Shown one piece after another: positions 16,362-17,166 of a stretch of DNA of 17,166 nt. The stretch's first letter is position 1. Each line of letters begins with the position of its first letter. This stretch comes from Tardiphaga sp. (GTDB lineage: Bacteria > Pseudomonadota > Alphaproteobacteria > Rhizobiales > Xanthobacteraceae). A model generated the notes under the pieces. The model had not been told where the DNA came from, searched no databases, and worked only from the letters and a program-made list of their open reading frames with translations. The position numbers were made by a program, and so were the translations under genes. Location of the stretch: the NCBI GenBank assembly GCA_014377915.1, contig JACMOT010000206.1, positions 1 through 17,166 of the forward strand, in the 5' to 3' direction.

Positions 16362-17166
16362 ATGAGCCAACAGCCCGCAGCCGTGCCCAGTCCCGGTTTC
16401 GTCCATCTGCACACCCATTCCGCCTATTCGCTGCTGAAGGGCTCGATCAAGATCCAGAAGCTGCTCGATCTGGCCAAGGCCGATCATCAGCCGGCGCTGG
16501 CGCTGACCGACACCGATAATATGTTCGGGGCGCTGGAATTCTCCGACAAGCTGGCCGGCTACGGTATCCAGCCGATCATCGGCTGCGAGATCGCGGTCGA
16601 TTTCGGCGACCAGGATCCCAGCGCCCGCAATGCGCTCAATGCGGTGCCGGCGCGGATGGTGTTCCTGGCGGCGCGGGAGCGCGGCTACCGCAGCCTGATG
16701 AAGCTGAATTCGCGCGCCTTTCTCGAGACCCCGATCCACCAGACGCCGCATATCAAGTTCGAATGGCTGCTCGAGGAGGCCGAGGACCTGATCGCGCTGA
16801 CCGGCGGGCCGGAGGGGCCGATCGCGCTCGCCATCCATGCCGACCAGGCCGCGCTCGCCGCGACCCGCTGCGACCGCCTGGCCTCGCTGTTCGGCGACCG
16901 GCTCTATATCGAATTGCAGCGCCACGGCGTCGACAAGGAGCGCCGCTCCGAAGCTGGGCTGATCGATCTGGCCTATGGCAAGGGCTTTCCGCTGGTCGCC
17001 ACCAACGAGCCGTATTTCGCCACCGCCGACGACTACGAAGCCCACGACGCGCTGCTGTGCATCGCCGGCGGCAAGATGATCGCCGATACCGAGCGTGACC
17101 AGCTGACGCCGGAGCATCGTTTCAAGACCCGCTCGGAAATGGCGGTGCTGTTCGCCGATCTGCCGG
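16362..17166 (+). CDS. dnaE: DNA polymerase III alpha subunit, N-terminal part (3' end outside window)
   Basis: This frame runs open from the ATG at 16362 to the right edge and gives the first 268 residues of the replicative polymerase catalytic subunit, which is usually about 1,100-1,200 aa. The PHP domain opening FVHLHTHSAYSLLKG (13-27, with H15, H17 and H19) is clear, followed by LALTDTDNMFGALEFSDKL, IIGCEIAV and VATNEPYF. The second PHP motif has T51 where PHP-active polymerases have His (TDHxN), so the PHP metal site is probably incomplete and proofreading would rest on a separate epsilon subunit. The polymerase core is outside the window. The ATG has no strong Shine-Dalgarno. An in-frame stop at 16347-16349 limits upstream extension to a TTG at 16350. 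Confidence 0.95.
   Translation, partial: MSQQPAAVPSPGFVHLHTHSAYSLLKGSIKIQKLLDLAKADHQPALALTDTDNMFGALEFSDKLAGYGIQPIIGCEIAVDFGDQDPSARNALNAVPARMVFLAARERGYRSLMKLNSRAFLETPIHQTPHIKFEWLLEEAEDLIALTGGPEGPIALAIHADQAALAATRCDRLASLFGDRLYIELQRHGVDKERRSEAGLIDLAYGKGFPLVATNEPYFATADDYEAHDALLCIAGGKMIADTERDQLTPEHRFKTRSEMAVLFADLP

Noticed and set aside
16293..17117. Minus-strand frame of 274 codons opposite dnaE
   Set aside because: The plus-strand frame has the DnaE PHP motifs. The minus frame is an antisense shadow rich in Gln, Arg and Gly.

Overview
The window reads as chromosomal core sequence of an alphaproteobacterium, most likely of the Bradyrhizobium/Rhodopseudomonas/Nitrobacter group (Nitrobacteraceae). 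The inference rests on the gene order, the GC-rich third codon positions, a DUF3551 gene, a DUF1467 gene, and a palindromic intergenic repeat of a type I associate with this family. No species is claimed. Genes are densely packed and almost all on the + strand. I see no rRNA, tRNA, CRISPR, prophage or insertion sequence.

Positions 1-8102 hold the distal half of the respiratory complex I operon: the 3' end of nuoG, then nuoH, I, J, K, L, M and N, with start and stop codons overlapping or a few bases apart. NuoH and J-N build the membrane arm (quinone channel and proton-pumping antiporter-like subunits). NuoI carries the two 4Fe-4S clusters N6a/N6b that link the peripheral arm to the membrane arm. 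The only sizeable gap, between nuoK and nuoL, is filled by a nested palindromic repeat. The first ~77 bases look like poor-quality contig-end sequence.

Positions 8103-11744 continue without a visible break into birA (biotin-protein ligase, abutting nuoN), rnj (ribonuclease J, overlapping birA by 4 nt), mce (methylmalonyl-CoA epimerase), a DUF1467 membrane protein and an unassigned four-helix membrane protein. The layout suggests read-through from the nuo operon. A functional link is possible, because biotinylated propionyl-CoA carboxylase and the epimerase act in the same propionate/methylmalonyl pathway, but that is inference.

Positions 11745-12202 are a non-coding-looking gap. It holds a perfect palindrome whose U-tract is on the minus strand, so it is a terminator for something transcribed leftward: a candidate 65-aa basic protein or a small RNA. 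Positions 12203-15588 hold proS (short type without an editing insertion), one LolC/E-type permease gene and lolD. A minus-strand DUF3551 secreted-protein gene converges on lolD. A 32-aa (or 47-aa) membrane-peptide gene with a strong Shine-Dalgarno lies before the 5' part of dnaE, which runs off the right edge.

I found no convincing new multi-gene system. The best leads are the 32-aa membrane peptide, the leftward terminator with its candidate small gene, and a histidine-rich insertion in NuoL.
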